Positions 50,601-58,400 of a DNA stretch of 64,000 nt are shown here, in pieces (the stretch's first letter is position 1; every line of letters starts with the position of its first letter). The DNA is taken from positions 124,001 through 188,000 of the forward strand of contig NW_027307676.1 in NCBI RefSeq assembly GCF_964275005.1. The letters are read 5' to 3'. Position numbers and translations under genes: made by a program. The notes beneath the pieces were generated by a model. It had not been told where the DNA came from, did no database searches, and saw nothing but the letters and a program-made list of their open reading frames with translations. This stretch comes from Diadema setosum (taxonomy: Eukaryota; Echinodermata; Echinoidea; Diadematoida; Diadematidae).

Positions 50601-52848
50601 TGATTTTTTGTTACACACACATGTCCACTATCCATGATGAAAAGAAGAAAAAATCCTGTCTGTTTTTTTTTTTTAAATCGAGTTTTAATCAACCGATGCA
50701 GAGCGCCCATCAAAACACGGGCGCCAGCGCGTTCGCACAATGCAAGACTGCCGCACCTAGCGGCCTGATCCGACTAAATATTTTCGATGCTTTTTTCTGC
50801 GGCTCTCACCTCTCCGCGCACGAATCAGCCTCGTGAAGCTGAAGTCTGACATCTTTTTACACAAATTCGTAACGAGAAAAATTAAATCAGTTCTAACCTG
50901 ATCTTGTCCATATATTCCAAATTACTATTCCACACTGATAGAGTAGGTGGGTAGATGACATACTCCAGTTTGTTAGCAAAATAATCACTTTGTAGGTATG
51001 ACGAGTTCACTTTCTTCGTCAATTCCGCCCACGATTCCGCCGTTTGGGCGCTTTTTCTGGAATCATCCCACGATGCGACGTACGTCGCATCACATCACGC
51101 ATCCAGCACATACCAGACTGGTATGTGCTGGATGCGTGATGTGATGCGACGTACGTCGCGTCGCGGGATGATTCCAGAGAAAGCGCCCAAACAGTAAGCG
51201 GGCGGCGGAATCGTGGCGGAATTGACGAAGAAAGTGAACTCGTCATACCTACAAAGTGATTATTTTGCTAACAAACTGGAGTATGTCATCTACCCACCTA
51301 CTCTATCAGTGTGGAATAGTAATTTGGAATATATGGACAAGATCAGGTTAGCACTGATTTAATTTTTCTCGTACGAATTTGTGTAAAAAGATGTCAGACT
51401 TCAGCTTCACGAGGCTGATTCGTGCGCGGAGAGGTGAGAGCCGCAGAAAAAAGCATCGAAAATATTTAGTCGGATCAGGCCGCTAGGTGCGGCAGTCTTG
51501 CATTGTGCGAACGCGCTGGCGCCCGTGTTTTGATGGGCGCTCTGCATCGGTTGATTAAAACTCGATTTTAAAAAAAAAAAACAGACAGGATTTTTTCTTC
51601 TTTTCATCATGGATAGTGGACATGTGTGTGTAACAAAAAAACACTGTGCAAAGTTGCGACAATTTGTACGTCAGATGTGAGATGAATAAGAAGTGAAAGG
51701 GGGGCCTCATGAGGCGTTCCCCGGGGGGCCTCATGAGGCGGGGGGAGGTCCTCATGAGGAGGGACCATCCTCGTACGCGGGGGCGGTCCTCATGAGCGGG
51801 TTTCCCGGACTGATCTGCATTTGCGCTTTGCGTCCGCTTTGTTGTTGGAGCCCCGTCACATTTTTACAGCGACTGGGCTGTTATAAGGCCAAGTGTAAAT
51901 AGTTTACCAGACATCCACAATCATGACAATACGTAGTTAGATAGTGTGATACACTGAGCTGATAGAGACTAGGGCTACCCGCGCTTCACTACTGAAACAC
52001 ATTGCAAAGGTTACTGTAAGTGGCATGAAATTTTCGCGAATCGGAGCTGACAGCCTTTTTCGTGGCATGAAATTTTCGCGAAGTGCCACTGCACTGGCAT
52101 TCAAGCTATTCTAGTGTAAACAAGAACTTTCGCATGCGTTTTAATTTCGCGAATCTTGGCGCTCGCGAAATTAAAGTGCACGCGAAAATTCCTCGTTTTA
52201 CAGTACCTAATTTACAATGAATGTTTTAACACAATATTAAATCAACACAAACAAGCAGAGTTCTACACTTAATAAAATCTAAAGCAGACTCTAATTCCAT
52301 CAAGGACAAGGTATTTGTACTTTACCAACAAGTCATAAAAAATAAAAAGAAGTCACGTCACCACCGTCCACGCAAACCGTAGCATCAGCAGATCCAGAGT
52401 TCCAAGAGCTGAAGTATAACTCAACTGTACACATTTCAGACTAAACGTCTCTGCCACTTGGTCATATTACTTTATCATGGCAGCCTTTAATATAGGAAGA
52501 GTGAAGGAAGAGGACAGTGGGCTAAGCTAATGCAATACACAGCCAGCCACAGGTCATGCCATGCATGCCGACGGGCGGGCTGGGTGGCTGCTGGTTGCCT
52601 GTGAGCTCTCTGCTCTGTTGTTGGTGAGATCCCGGTAATCGGTATTCACCGGCAGATCGAGACAGGACTGGAAAGAGTTGTAAGAGGGCCCATCACTACA
52701 GACTAAAAGGAGACACATACCACAAAACGATAATAAATACTCATGGTATATATATGACTACCTCTTTTCTCCCATATTTACCTCTCAGTGTTGAGTATTT
52801 TGCCCAGGAAACAGCTCTAAGGGCTCCGAGAGAACGAACAGAAGCCAT
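23552..52848 (-). CDS. HADHA: HADHA: mitochondrial trifunctional protein, alpha subunit (complete, 20 exons)
   Basis: HADHA carries long-chain enoyl-CoA hydratase (N-terminal) and 3-hydroxyacyl-CoA dehydrogenase (C-terminal) activities of mitochondrial beta-oxidation and binds the HADHB thiolase. Exons 1-20: 52782-52848, 49932-49985, 49147-49217, 48352-48485, 46388-46418, 44690-44797, 44070-44292, 42783-42852, 42472-42524, 41341-41459, 38590-38709, 37658-37839, 37094-37129, 36436-36571, 32941-33027, 31893-32102, 28411-28606, 27466-27668, 24387-24441, 23552-23700. The total is 2304 nt, 767 aa (human 763). The N-terminus ([15 protein letters not shown]) is a mitochondrial presequence. FIAGADIK and GTCLGGGLE form the crotonase oxyanion region. 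E155 and E177 correspond to the human catalytic E151 and E173. GAGLMGAG (372-379) is the NAD site. H502 in GMHYFSP is the dehydrogenase histidine. [13 protein letters not shown] lies near the C-terminus. There is no frame break and all key residues are present. Exons 5 (31 nt) and 13 (36 nt) are tiny, and the donors of exons 12 and 16 (GTTTGT, GTTTGC) are weak. Confidence 0.97.
25082..26180. mobile_element. MITE with GGAGCTTTAGATTT ends, holding piggyBac-like copy B
   Basis: The left end CGGAGCTTTAGATTTTCAC with GATGCAGATGTTCAG and the right end CTAAACGTCCGCATTG with CAAATCTAAAGCTCCCT are inverted copies of about 40 bp. The piggyBac-like MITE at 25311-26092 interrupts it; without that the element is about 320 bp. 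Located in HADHA intron 18. Confidence 0.75.
25311..26092 (-). mobile_element. piggyBac-like MITE, subfamily 1, copy B (most diverged)
   Basis: TTAA on both sides. The ends, CCCTAAAAAGACTGGGGG and CCCAGTCTATTTAGGG, are altered versions of the family repeat. G-run hairpins are present at both ends (cores CCTAAAAGG and CCCTTTAGG). The AT-rich core aligns by words with copies A, C and E. Confidence 0.85.
26630..27420 (-). mobile_element. piggyBac-like MITE, subfamily 1, copy C
   Basis: TTAA on both sides; inverted repeat CCCTAACTAGGCCG; reversed relative to copy A and very similar to it. Longest G-run of the family here, about 17-19 G. The target lies in a short run of GGTCAAGAG repeats, so GGGTCAAGAG also flanks both sides; that repeat is the likely pre-insertion site. 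Located in HADHA intron 18, only 46 bp from exon 18. Confidence 0.92.
27768..27905. mobile_element. Degraded copy of the TACTGTAAAA-ended MITE family
   Basis: Starts with CATACTGTAAAACC and has GCATGAAACTTTGCGAATTGG and GAGCTGACGGCCTTTTTT, which match the first third of the 52012-52205 element. The right part (AACTTTCATGTGC) is also recognisable. Located in HADHA intron 17. Confidence 0.65.
28638..29582. mobile_element. MITE with TTAAAGGACAAG ends, copy 2, interrupted
   Basis: The ends TTAAAGGACAAGTCCAAC and GAAATTCTCCTTTAA, plus TTGAGTGAATGCAGCA and TACTACAATAGTGTATGATG words, put it in the family of 13123-13688. A second MITE (29116-29515) is inserted in its right arm between TTTTCC and AAACTCTCAC. 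Located in HADHA intron 16. Confidence 0.88.
29116..29515. mobile_element. MITE nested in a MITE (TTAAAGGGACTG ends, 400 bp)
   Basis: The left end reads TTAAAGGGACTGTACAGTAC with GGTTGAGGTAGG; the right end reads CACCTCGACCAGAACTGCAC and ACCCTTTAA. The inner blocks ATTGGTTTTGAAATGGCTAAGATATC and the reverse GATATCTCAGCCATTTCAAAAC confirm the inverted structure. A related left half lies at 5580-5770. Confidence 0.85.
29608..30391 (+). mobile_element. piggyBac-like MITE, subfamily 2, copy D
   Basis: TTAA on both sides; inverted repeat CCCTAATCAGGCTGG, a diagnostic variant of subfamily 1. The G-run hairpins have the core GGCGGATTCCGCC. The core shares the TTTCTTATGTATTTCCTTG words of subfamily 1. 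It starts only 26 bp after the previous MITE. Located in HADHA intron 16. Confidence 0.9.
31060..31831 (-). mobile_element. piggyBac-like MITE, subfamily 1, copy E
   Basis: TTAA on both sides; inverted repeat CCCTAACTAGGCCG; same orientation as copy C. The G-run hairpin with core CCCTCCGAGG lies at one end and CCTGGGAGG at the other. It ends only 62 bp from HADHA exon 16. Confidence 0.92.
32202..32421. mobile_element. MITE with telomere-like body, copy 3
   Basis: The left end is GTGACATTTGTTACTACGACAAC and the right end is GAGCATTTGTCGCAGGAGATAAA. The body TTTTCTCCAAGGACTATAGC then GTTAGGGTTAGGG is the same as in copy 1. Located in HADHA intron 15. Confidence 0.75.
32608..32627. repeat. (AC)n microsatellite after a C-run
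   Basis: About ten AC units, preceded by a run of about 14 C at 32580-32594, in HADHA intron 15. Confidence 0.9.
33661..35457. mobile_element. hAT-like element with CAGTGGCGTATCT ends and an internal tandem array
   Basis: The ends CAGTGGCGTATCTAGGG and AGATACGCCACTG are inverted; CAG-GGCG ends of this form are common in hAT elements. Next to each end is a related GGCGCCCGGGCA block. The 8 bp on either side (CTCTTGAT and CTACATGT) do not match, so the borders may be rearranged or the two ends may come from different copies. The middle is a five-unit tandem array. No transposase seen. Confidence 0.7.
34090..35230. repeat. Five-unit tandem array, period about 254 bp
   Basis: The word GGCGAGCGAGCGCAGCGAGC or a close variant recurs at about 34100, 34356, 34610, 34865 and 35116. 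The spacings are 256, 254, 255 and 251 bp. Each unit also holds CATCATCACGTTTTGTTC and AATCAAGATATAGTGACGG. The units differ by a few percent and by T-run length. Confidence 0.95.
35973..36060. mobile_element. Fragment of the TACTGTAAAA-ended MITE family
   Basis: TTACTGTAAAAGCAGAAATTTTCGCGC with GCGCGAAAATAAAAGCACACG matches one end of the family. The rest is absent. Located in HADHA intron 14. Confidence 0.55.
37845..38470. repeat. Two-unit tandem duplication, period about 317 bp
   Basis: The words GGGCAATAGTAATAAAGAA, CCAATCAAGTAGTGTGCC and TTATTTGTTTTATAAAAT occur in both units in the same order, and both units end with ACTGAACCACACA. The units differ at about one base in ten, so the duplication is not recent. 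Located in HADHA intron 11, only 6 bp from exon 12. Confidence 0.9.
38998..39939. mobile_element. Inverted-repeat element with a GC-rich, promoter-like interior (942 bp)
   Basis: The left end AATTCTCGCTATCGCCAATG with ACGTAAAAAGTACCCGGATG and the right end CATCTGGGTACTTTATACG with TCATTGGCGATAGCGAGAATT are inverted, with about 45 bp clearly matched. The interior (39060-39640) is rich in CG and in CGCGCC-type words, unlike the surrounding intron. It holds two strong splice-donor-like sites (AAGTAAGTCG near 39530 and CAGTAAGG near 39612). Its reading frames resemble no family known to me. Located in HADHA intron 11. Confidence 0.75.
40298..41075 (+). mobile_element. piggyBac-like MITE, subfamily 2, copy F
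   Basis: TTAA on both sides (right GGTTAA after CCCTGTTAA); inverted repeat CCCTAATCAGGCTGG. G-run hairpin cores read GGCGGATTCCGCC and GGCGGATTCTGCC. Located in HADHA intron 10; the closest relative is copy D. Confidence 0.9.
41578..41735. repeat. (AGT)n microsatellite
   Basis: About 50 AGT triplets, pure in the centre and interrupted toward the right. Located in HADHA intron 9, 119 bp upstream of exon 10. Confidence 0.95.
41764..42107. mobile_element. MITE with TTTCTTCAGTTTGTCTCCC ends (344 bp)
   Basis: Arms of about 85 bp are nearly perfect reverse complements: TTTCTTCAGTTTGTCTCCC, TCTAACAAATGGAATTTG and TAAGATTGCAACT on the left, with the complements on the right. AATATTCTCTTGC follows both arms, once inside the element and once outside at 42117. 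Located in HADHA intron 9. Confidence 0.88.
43653..44036. mobile_element. Second piggyBac-like MITE family, TTAA-flanked (384 bp)
   Basis: TTAA on both sides; inverted ends CCCATTAGTAACTGAA and TTCAGTTACTAGAGGG. CCC ends plus TTAA fit piggyBac, but the inverted repeat is unrelated to copies A-F. A 30-bp unit with AGTCCTATTACTCCC is repeated near the left end. Its right end is 34 bp from the 3' border of HADHA exon 7. Confidence 0.82.
44923..45083. mobile_element. Short mariner-like MITE (about 160 bp)
   Basis: The left end TACAGTCAAAAACTTGTCTT with AAGCAGTCA and the right end GGCTGCTAAGGCAGGTTTGACTATA are inverted. The form TACAGTCAAACCTGTCTTA is a common mariner-like end. It is flanked by TA. 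Located in HADHA intron 5. Confidence 0.75.
45540..45751. mobile_element. MITE with telomere-like body, copy 4 (reversed)
   Basis: The left end is TGGTTCTATGACATTTGCTCC and the right end is CAATTGTCGCAGGAGCAAATGCC. The body reads TAACCCTAACCCAAATCC, then AACCCTAACCCTTGGTCCTTGGAG, the complement of copies 1 and 3. The next MITE begins 8 bp after it. Confidence 0.78.
45759..46008. mobile_element. MITE with ATGAAGAGTTTGTTTGC ends (250 bp)
   Basis: The left end ATGAAGAGTTTGTTTGC with AAAAACCGACAAGTCCAT and the right end ATGGACTATCGGTTTTTGCG with AACAAACTCTTCAT are inverted over about 40 bp. The TA flanks are compatible with mariner-type insertion. No coding capacity. Located in HADHA intron 5. 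Confidence 0.85.
46080..46170. repeat. Impure (TCTA/TTTA)n tetranucleotide repeat
   Basis: Runs of CTATTTAT and TCTATCTA units in HADHA intron 5. Confidence 0.85.
47636..47697. repeat. (AAAAC)n pentanucleotide repeat
   Basis: About eleven AAAAC units with one G substitution, preceded by an A-run, in HADHA intron 4. It lies 54 bp from the start of the next MITE. Confidence 0.95.
47751..48242. mobile_element. MITE with TTAAAGGACAAG ends, copy 3 (492 bp)
   Basis: The ends TTAAAGGACAAGTTCACC and GGTGGACTTGTCCTTTAA are a near-perfect inverted pair. GAGTGAATGCAGCAATATTAG and its complement lie inside. It is the best preserved copy of the family of 13123-13688 and 28638-29582. It ends 110 bp from HADHA exon 4. 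Confidence 0.92.
48486..49146. other. HADHA intron 3, no feature seen
   Basis: AT-rich intron sequence with T-runs near 48590 and 48930. I see no repeat family, exon or structured element in it. Confidence 0.6.
50431..51813. mobile_element. Giant near-perfect palindrome (fold-back element, about 1.38 kb)
   Basis: Two arms of about 690 bp are reverse complements with only a few differences; the centre is near 51120 (ACATACCAG-A-CTGGTATGT). The outer ends are CAGTCCGGGAAACCCGC and its complement. The terminal 120 bp carry repeated CCTCATGAGG palindromes in GC-rich DNA. The right arm has about 10 extra bases (CCCGCTTACTG region near 51195) relative to the left. ATCT flanks both ends (50427-50430 and 51814-51817), which may be a 4-bp target duplication. 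No transposase seen. Located in HADHA intron 1. Confidence 0.95.
52012..52205. mobile_element. MITE with TACTGTAA ends, complete copy (about 194 bp)
   Basis: The ends are TACTGTAAGTGGCATG and CCTCGTTTTACAGTA. The inside holds four copies of TTCGCGAA-like words (AATTTTCGCGAATCGG, ATTTTCGCGAAGTGCC, AATTTCGCGAATCTTGG, GCGCTCGCGAAATT). Fragments at 14917, 27768 and 35973 belong to the same family. Located in HADHA intron 1. Confidence 0.85.
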
Positions 52849-53328
52849 GGCGAATAGTGTTTCAAGGTGCCCTTGTGCCGAATTTCACGTAAAGTTTATG
52901 TAGCTGAATTGCGCACAGCCCAACTATCTAATAATCAGAATGTAAGATATAATTATTACAATCTTTTTGTTGAAAAAAAATACATCAAATATTTTTAAAA
53001 TTACAAATTATATTATACAAACTAGGTTTAAGATAGCTTAATATATGAAAAATATTATTAAATGCACGATTACGACAGCGATTGAAGCCGGAAGTTTGTT
53101 GCTACTGATTCAACGCCGCACATGTAGTCTATTGACGTAATAGTAGACGCCAAGAGAGATGCTGGTTGGGTGTACGTAGTGTTGTGTACAAACGTACACG
53201 CAGTGCATTGGCAATACGTGTATTACAGATTGGCAAGTCGCCGGCCGGTTCGGTTTGCACGCAGTGTGAAGAAACAACAAGAAGTGCTGCGACACAGTGA
53301 CCTGAAATTTACCTGATAATCCACAACC
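52849..53328. promoter_or_regulatory. Shared divergent promoter region, HADHA / putative HADHB
   Basis: These 480 bp separate two start codons pointing away from one another. The left half (52920-53060) is AT-rich; the right half (53080-53320) is GC-richer. Motifs seen: GCCGGAAG (about 53087, ETS/GABP-like, frequent in nuclear genes for mitochondrial proteins), TTGACGTAAT (about 53132, CRE-like), GATTGG (about 53227, inverted CCAAT) and GTGACCTGAA (about 53297, nuclear receptor half site). Motif matches are short, so each alone is weak. No transposon lies in the region. Confidence 0.65.
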
Positions 53329-53401
53329 ATGGCATCTCTTATGCTCAATTCTCTCCGGCTTTCAAGTCTTCTCTCTTCAACTGGAAACCAGCTTGCATAC
53401 A
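53329..53401 (+). CDS. HADHB: Probable HADHB (trifunctional protein beta subunit), first coding exon only
   Basis: The exon encodes 24 residues plus one base, MASLMLNSLRLSSLL through GNQLAY, and ends at a strong donor (A|GTGAGTTTT). The start context CCACAACCATGG is good. The peptide has an Arg, many Ser and Leu and no acidic residue, as a mitochondrial presequence should. HADHB presequences are poorly conserved, so the name rests mainly on position: divergent from HADHA, 480 bp away, as in vertebrates. No thiolase exon was found in the remaining 10.6 kb, so intron 1 must be longer than the window, or the exon belongs to another gene. Confidence 0.55.
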
Positions 53402-53767
53402 GTGAGTTTTGGTAATATGAATGGGTTGAAATCAGGTTGTAATTAATCGCTATTTCAACTGTAGACAGTGTTACAAAGTCAAATCAAGGTCACAATCGCT
53501 TGGTGCAAAATTTGCAAGTTATGAATGATTGTGTACAGTGTAAATGTTAGTATGACAGTTATAAAGCAATGGTTTATAGAGTTTATACTATAGTCTAGAT
53601 CCCTCTAACAACTAACATAGTGAGCATGGTGAGGACTCGGCGCGGCCTACTGCAGGTCAAAGGCCAAAGCCTGATCTTGTGAAAGGGCAGAGCTACAACT
53701 ACAAGTGTGTATGGGCTTATGCCACGGCCATGCCCATGGGGAAGAAGGTACCGTACACAAAGAGGCC

Positions 53768-53791
53768 TTCTTCTTCTTCTTCTTCTTCCAG
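53768..53791. repeat. (TTC)n microsatellite
   Basis: Eight TTC triplets just upstream of the region with the LINE remnant. Confidence 0.9.
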
Positions 53792-53949
53792 GTAGAGTGC
53801 AGCTTCAAGTTTTGAAGATTATCGCACTGTGAAATGCGTGCGAGTGTGTGGACCCTCACACACGTCTACGTCAGGATAGCTTTCGTGCAAGTGCATATAT
53901 ATACAACGTGTAGGGCCTAAGTAAAAATTTGTGTCCTCTGGAGACAAAA

Positions 53950-54222
53950 CTATTTCTTCTTCCCACTCAAGACAAGCCGAAAGGCGTCGAGAGAAGAAGA
54001 AGAAGCTGGGTCCTCTTGGAGGCTGTTCCAGTCCTTACAGGTCCTTGGGAAGAAGGAAGAAGCGTACGCTTGATTGCTACATTGGATCGTCTGCAGTCGA
54101 GAGCCATGTCCTCTAGTGGCTGATGTCCGTTCGCTGAGGTAGGACTGCCAAGCGATGTCAACAAGGTTGAAGCGGATGCGATACAACATAGCCAGGCGGC
54201 TGTGAAGGCGTCTGTCCCGTAA
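53950..54222 (-). mobile_element. LINE 3'-end remnant (reverse transcriptase C-terminal tail)
   Basis: On the minus strand the frame reads RRLHSRLAMLYRIRFNLVDI, then TSATRGHGSRLQ, AYASSFFPRTCKDWNSL, SLDAFRL and a stop. The series R-L-x(2)-MLYRI, TRGH, SFFPRT-DWNSL and S-LDxFR is the standard C-terminal tail of many non-LTR retrotransposons. The open frame continues upstream to 54537, but that part is formed by CTCCCGCG-type repeat DNA and is not RT. Only about 90 codons of the LINE are left; it is a 5'-truncated copy. Confidence 0.85.
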
Positions 54223-54239
54223 GGCTGCGTTCACATAGA

Positions 54240-54340
54240 AGTACAGTCCCGCTCGCGGTAACCTGTGGGGGTCCGTGTCACTCCCGCGATTACCGCGTAT
54301 GCCCGCGTCCTCCCGCGTACTCCCGCGCTCTGTCATGCAG
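54240..54340. repeat. Isolated cluster of CTCCCGCG motifs
   Basis: Within 80 bp lie ACTCCCGCGATTACCGCG, GCCCGCGTCCTCCCGCG and TACTCCCGCGCTC. These are the same words as in the satellite that starts 1.4 kb to the right. The cluster abuts the LINE remnant. Confidence 0.8.
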
Positions 54341-54899
54341 AATTTTCGCAAGTCCGTGGACGATGTGTGCGGCGCCAAAAATCGCGACAATACCGCACAC
54401 AGTACAGGGAACTCCCGCCCACACGAGCGAGTGCGAGTTGTACGATCGCGATTGCAGCATGCATGCACACTGTGCACAGCACAGCTAGCAGCGCGCGATT
54501 CAACGTTGTGCTTGTCGTGCTGTTCCTGACGACGCAATGTGCACTGTATGTGTTACGAGTGGCGTAATCACAGTACAAAACTTGTATATTAAAAAACAAA
54601 TGTGGAATTAATCCCAGCAAAACCCAAGTAAAATTTATGCTACATATCATTAAAGACTAGAAGACATTCGCATTGGACCACGAACGCAACGGTATAATAT
54701 CGTTACCTTCTCATTTCGAGCGAGTCCCGAGGAGGCATCGAACGGCAAGAATCAATGCAACATGACAGTTTATGCAGAACGTTGAATTCATTTCCAGTCC
54801 CATGAAAACAGCACGATGTGTTTTTTTGCTATAGTAGTACAGTATTCCTGTAGGTACGTAAAGTACAGTTTGTAGGCCCACTGGTAACTGACGCACCTG

Positions 54900-55480
54900 T
54901 GTCTCACATCTAGTTCTCCGACCGTGCTGTATGACCGCCGAGTCGATTGGTTGGCAGTACCAAAAATAATAATAATAATAATGATAATAATAATGATAAT
55001 AAATAAATAAATAAATAAATAATATTGCCTTCCATGTGTTTCTGGTACCGCATGAGCTAATAAGCCTGTGCTAGTTCGTATCAGCTGTTCCCTGTCACAG
55101 CTTATTAGGCAACGTACCGTACGAGAAAGATTTTTTTTTTTAAATTTCCATTTGTTTGCTTTACTTATGGCCTATATATTTGCCGTAACTTTATGCCACG
55201 AACGTCAGAGAATTAAGTTTAGCAGAGAACCATGAAAACACGTGTAGCCCCTAAAGAACGTGTATTCCCCGAAATGTCATTGATACTCACAACCTGTCGA
55301 GAAAAATGCGATCACAACAGCTGGCACGCGCGATCGACAATTTGTTGAGCGCCCCGCGGCCCGTTGCACTGTTTGTTTATTAAATTTGCTTTCTAGGAAC
55401 CATACCGTGCTCATACGAAAAATAGAGCTAGAAAACAACTGTCGTATCGCTTAGAAATATCCGTAAGGAAATTATAGAGC
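54900..55480. other. Spacer between LINE remnant and satellite
   Basis: Holds an AAT/AAAT microsatellite (54966-55022) and a stretch with no recognised repeat or exon (55023-55480). Confidence 0.6.
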
Positions 55481-58400
55481 TAAAAGAAAATTATGATGTC
55501 ATGATAATAATGACATACCGGTAAATGATTATTGGAATTAGCTTTTGTGAAGTGAGTAAATGGACGGCACAGACCCCTTGCAAAATGAGCCTAAAAATTA
55601 TGATTACAAGAGGAGGCAAAGAGTAGACACAGACGATGTAATACGATTCGAAAAATAAACGCATTTGTGAACTCTCATCTTCATAATGATTTGACAAGTT
55701 TCGATTTTACCTCCTGACTAGTGTATTCGCTCAGAACTTCCCGTGAACACGCAGGGGAGTTGAAATTTGTAGCTCCCGCGATTCCCGCGTTCGCTCCAAT
55801 GAACACGGAAGGCATGCAAGCTTTTGTACCTCCCGCGTATTCCCTCAACTTCCTCTGAACATTACGAAGGGGTGAGAGATTAGTGCTCCCGCGTTTACCG
55901 CAGAAGCGCTTTCCACTGAAAAGAGAGCGCAAACTTAATTACCCCGTAATCCCTCCTCTGGTATAGAGTAAGGGAAGGATGCGAGATTATTGTAACTCAA
56001 TAAATAATAGAAAATAGGCCTAATTTGATGCTGATATGCATGTCTATAGTATATGCAGTCGTTGCTATAGTATACTTAAGTTTCTCAATATAACCATACC
56101 AATAGATTATATAGTGCGTTAATTCAAGCAATTCCGCCTCCCTGCTTCAAGTCTAAGATCTCTGGCTGGTGCGGATTTGAAGAAAATGGTTCCAAGTTCA
56201 TTACTACCTATATAGTGATGGCCCTGAGCAAAATTGGCCATAACAAATACTTTGTCAAGAAAGTAGAGGGCAACGCTTGTGATTTTGATATTTCTTTCTT
56301 TAAATAATGAAAACACTTGGTGCTCATGTAGAGGACAGATAGATAAAGACAGTTATACCAGTTTATTGCTTGTCTAAAAGAAAATTATAGAGGTTATAGT
56401 AACAGAGTTATTATGATAGTAGTAATAATGACAGTAGAAGACGAAGAACGGAAAAAAATTGATAAGAATAGATGATTGGTGTATTTATATGTGAGTCCAG
56501 TACGAAAGATGAATTCATCTGTTTGTTTTTAAGGTGAATGCTGAATACTCTAATGATTTGATAAATTTCCCTCCGCCATGGATTTTTGTTACTGCTGTTA
56601 TCAAAATGAATAATACAAGGACTTGAAATGTTTTAGGGATTTATTTGCCATCTGATATTACTAGAAGAAAAAACGTGTACGGAAAACAAAATTGCATAAT
56701 ATTTGATTATGAACCAGAGCTTGTGGATTTGAAGAAGTACAGTATAAAATTTCCGGTACGACAATCCTGAAAATTGTGGCCAAGCAGGACCAGTGTTAAA
56801 AATAAATAAAAATAAAAATATTCTGGAATGGATTTGTGTAAGTTTGTATTCGCGCTGAACCTGCTGTGAACGCGGGAGGAGTCGAGATTTGTAGCTCCCG
56901 CGATTCCCGCGTACGCTCCAGTGAACACGGAAGGGGTGCAAGCTTTTGTACCTCCCGCGTATTCCCTCAACTTCCTCTGAGCATCACGAGAGGGGTGAGA
57001 GATTAGTGCTCCCGCGTTTACCGCAGAAGCGCACTCCACTGAATAGAGAGTGCGAACTTTGAAATTACCCCGTAATCCCTCCTCTGGTATAGAGTTAACA
57101 AGTGAAGGATGCGAGACTACTAGTATTGTAACTCAACTATAGAAAATAGGCCTAGTATACTTTGATGCTGATATGCATGTCTATAGTATATGCAGTCGTT
57201 GCTATATAGTATACTTAAGTTTCTCAAATAATTTATAACCGTACCCATAGATTGATAGTGCGTTAATTCAAGCAATTCCGCCTCCCTGCTTCAAGTCTAA
57301 GATCTCTAGCTGGTGCGGGTTTGAAGAAAATGGTTCCAAGTTCATTACTACCTAGTGATGGCCCTGAGCAAAATTGGCCATAGCAAATACTTTGTCAAGA
57401 AAGAGAGGGCAACGCTTGTGATTTTGATATTTGTTTCTTTAAATAATGAAAACACTTGGTGCTCATGCAGAGGACAGACACCAGTTTGTTGCTTGTCTGA
57501 AAGAAAATTATAGAGGTTATAGTAACAAAGTTATTATGATAGTATAGTAATAATGACAGTAATAAGTAGAAGACGAAGAACAGAAAAAGATTGGTAAGAT
57601 GATGGGTGTATTTGTGAGTACAGTACGAAAGGTGAACGCATTTGTTCGTTTTTAAGGTGAATGCAGAATACTCTAATGATTTGATAAATTTCCCTCTTAC
57701 CATGGATTTTTGTTACTGCTGTTATCAAAATGAATAATACAAGGACTTGTAATGTTTTTAGGGATTTATTTGCCATCCGATATTACTAGAAGAAAAAACG
57801 TGTACGGAAAAAAAAAAAGTATAATATTTGATTATGAACCAGAGCTGGTGGATTTGAAGAAGTACAGTATAAAATTTCCGATACGACAATCCTGAAAATT
57901 GTGGTCAAGCAGGACCAGTGTTAAAAAAATAAATAAATAAATAATATTCTGGAATGGATTTGTGTAAGTTTGTATTCGCGCTGAACCTGCTATGAACGCG
58001 GGAGGAGTCGAGATTTGTAGCTCCCGCGATTCCCGCGTATACGCTCCAATGAACACGGAAGGGATGCAATCTTTGTACCTCCCGTACGTGCATTCCTTAA
58101 ACTTCCTTTGAGCGTCACGAGAGGGGTGAGAGATAAGTGCTCCCGCGTTTACCGCAGAAGCGCTTTCCACTGAATAGAGAGCGCGAACTTTGAAATTACC
58201 CCGTAATCCCTCCTCTTCTGTATAATAGTCTTCACAAGTAAAAGATGCGAGATTATTAAGTTTAACTCCAGAAATAAAAGAAAATAGGCCTATACTGGCT
58301 ACTTTGCTGCTGATTATGCAAGACTGGTATTCAGTCGTTGCTATACTGAAGTTTCTCAAATAAATATGCGTTAATTCTAATTGTTCCGCCTCCCAATACT

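Noticed and set aside
54223-54537. Upstream part of a 195-codon minus-strand frame joined to the LINE tail
   Set aside because: It is formed by CTCCCGCG-motif DNA and has no reverse-transcriptase features. Only 53950-54222 is supported as LINE.
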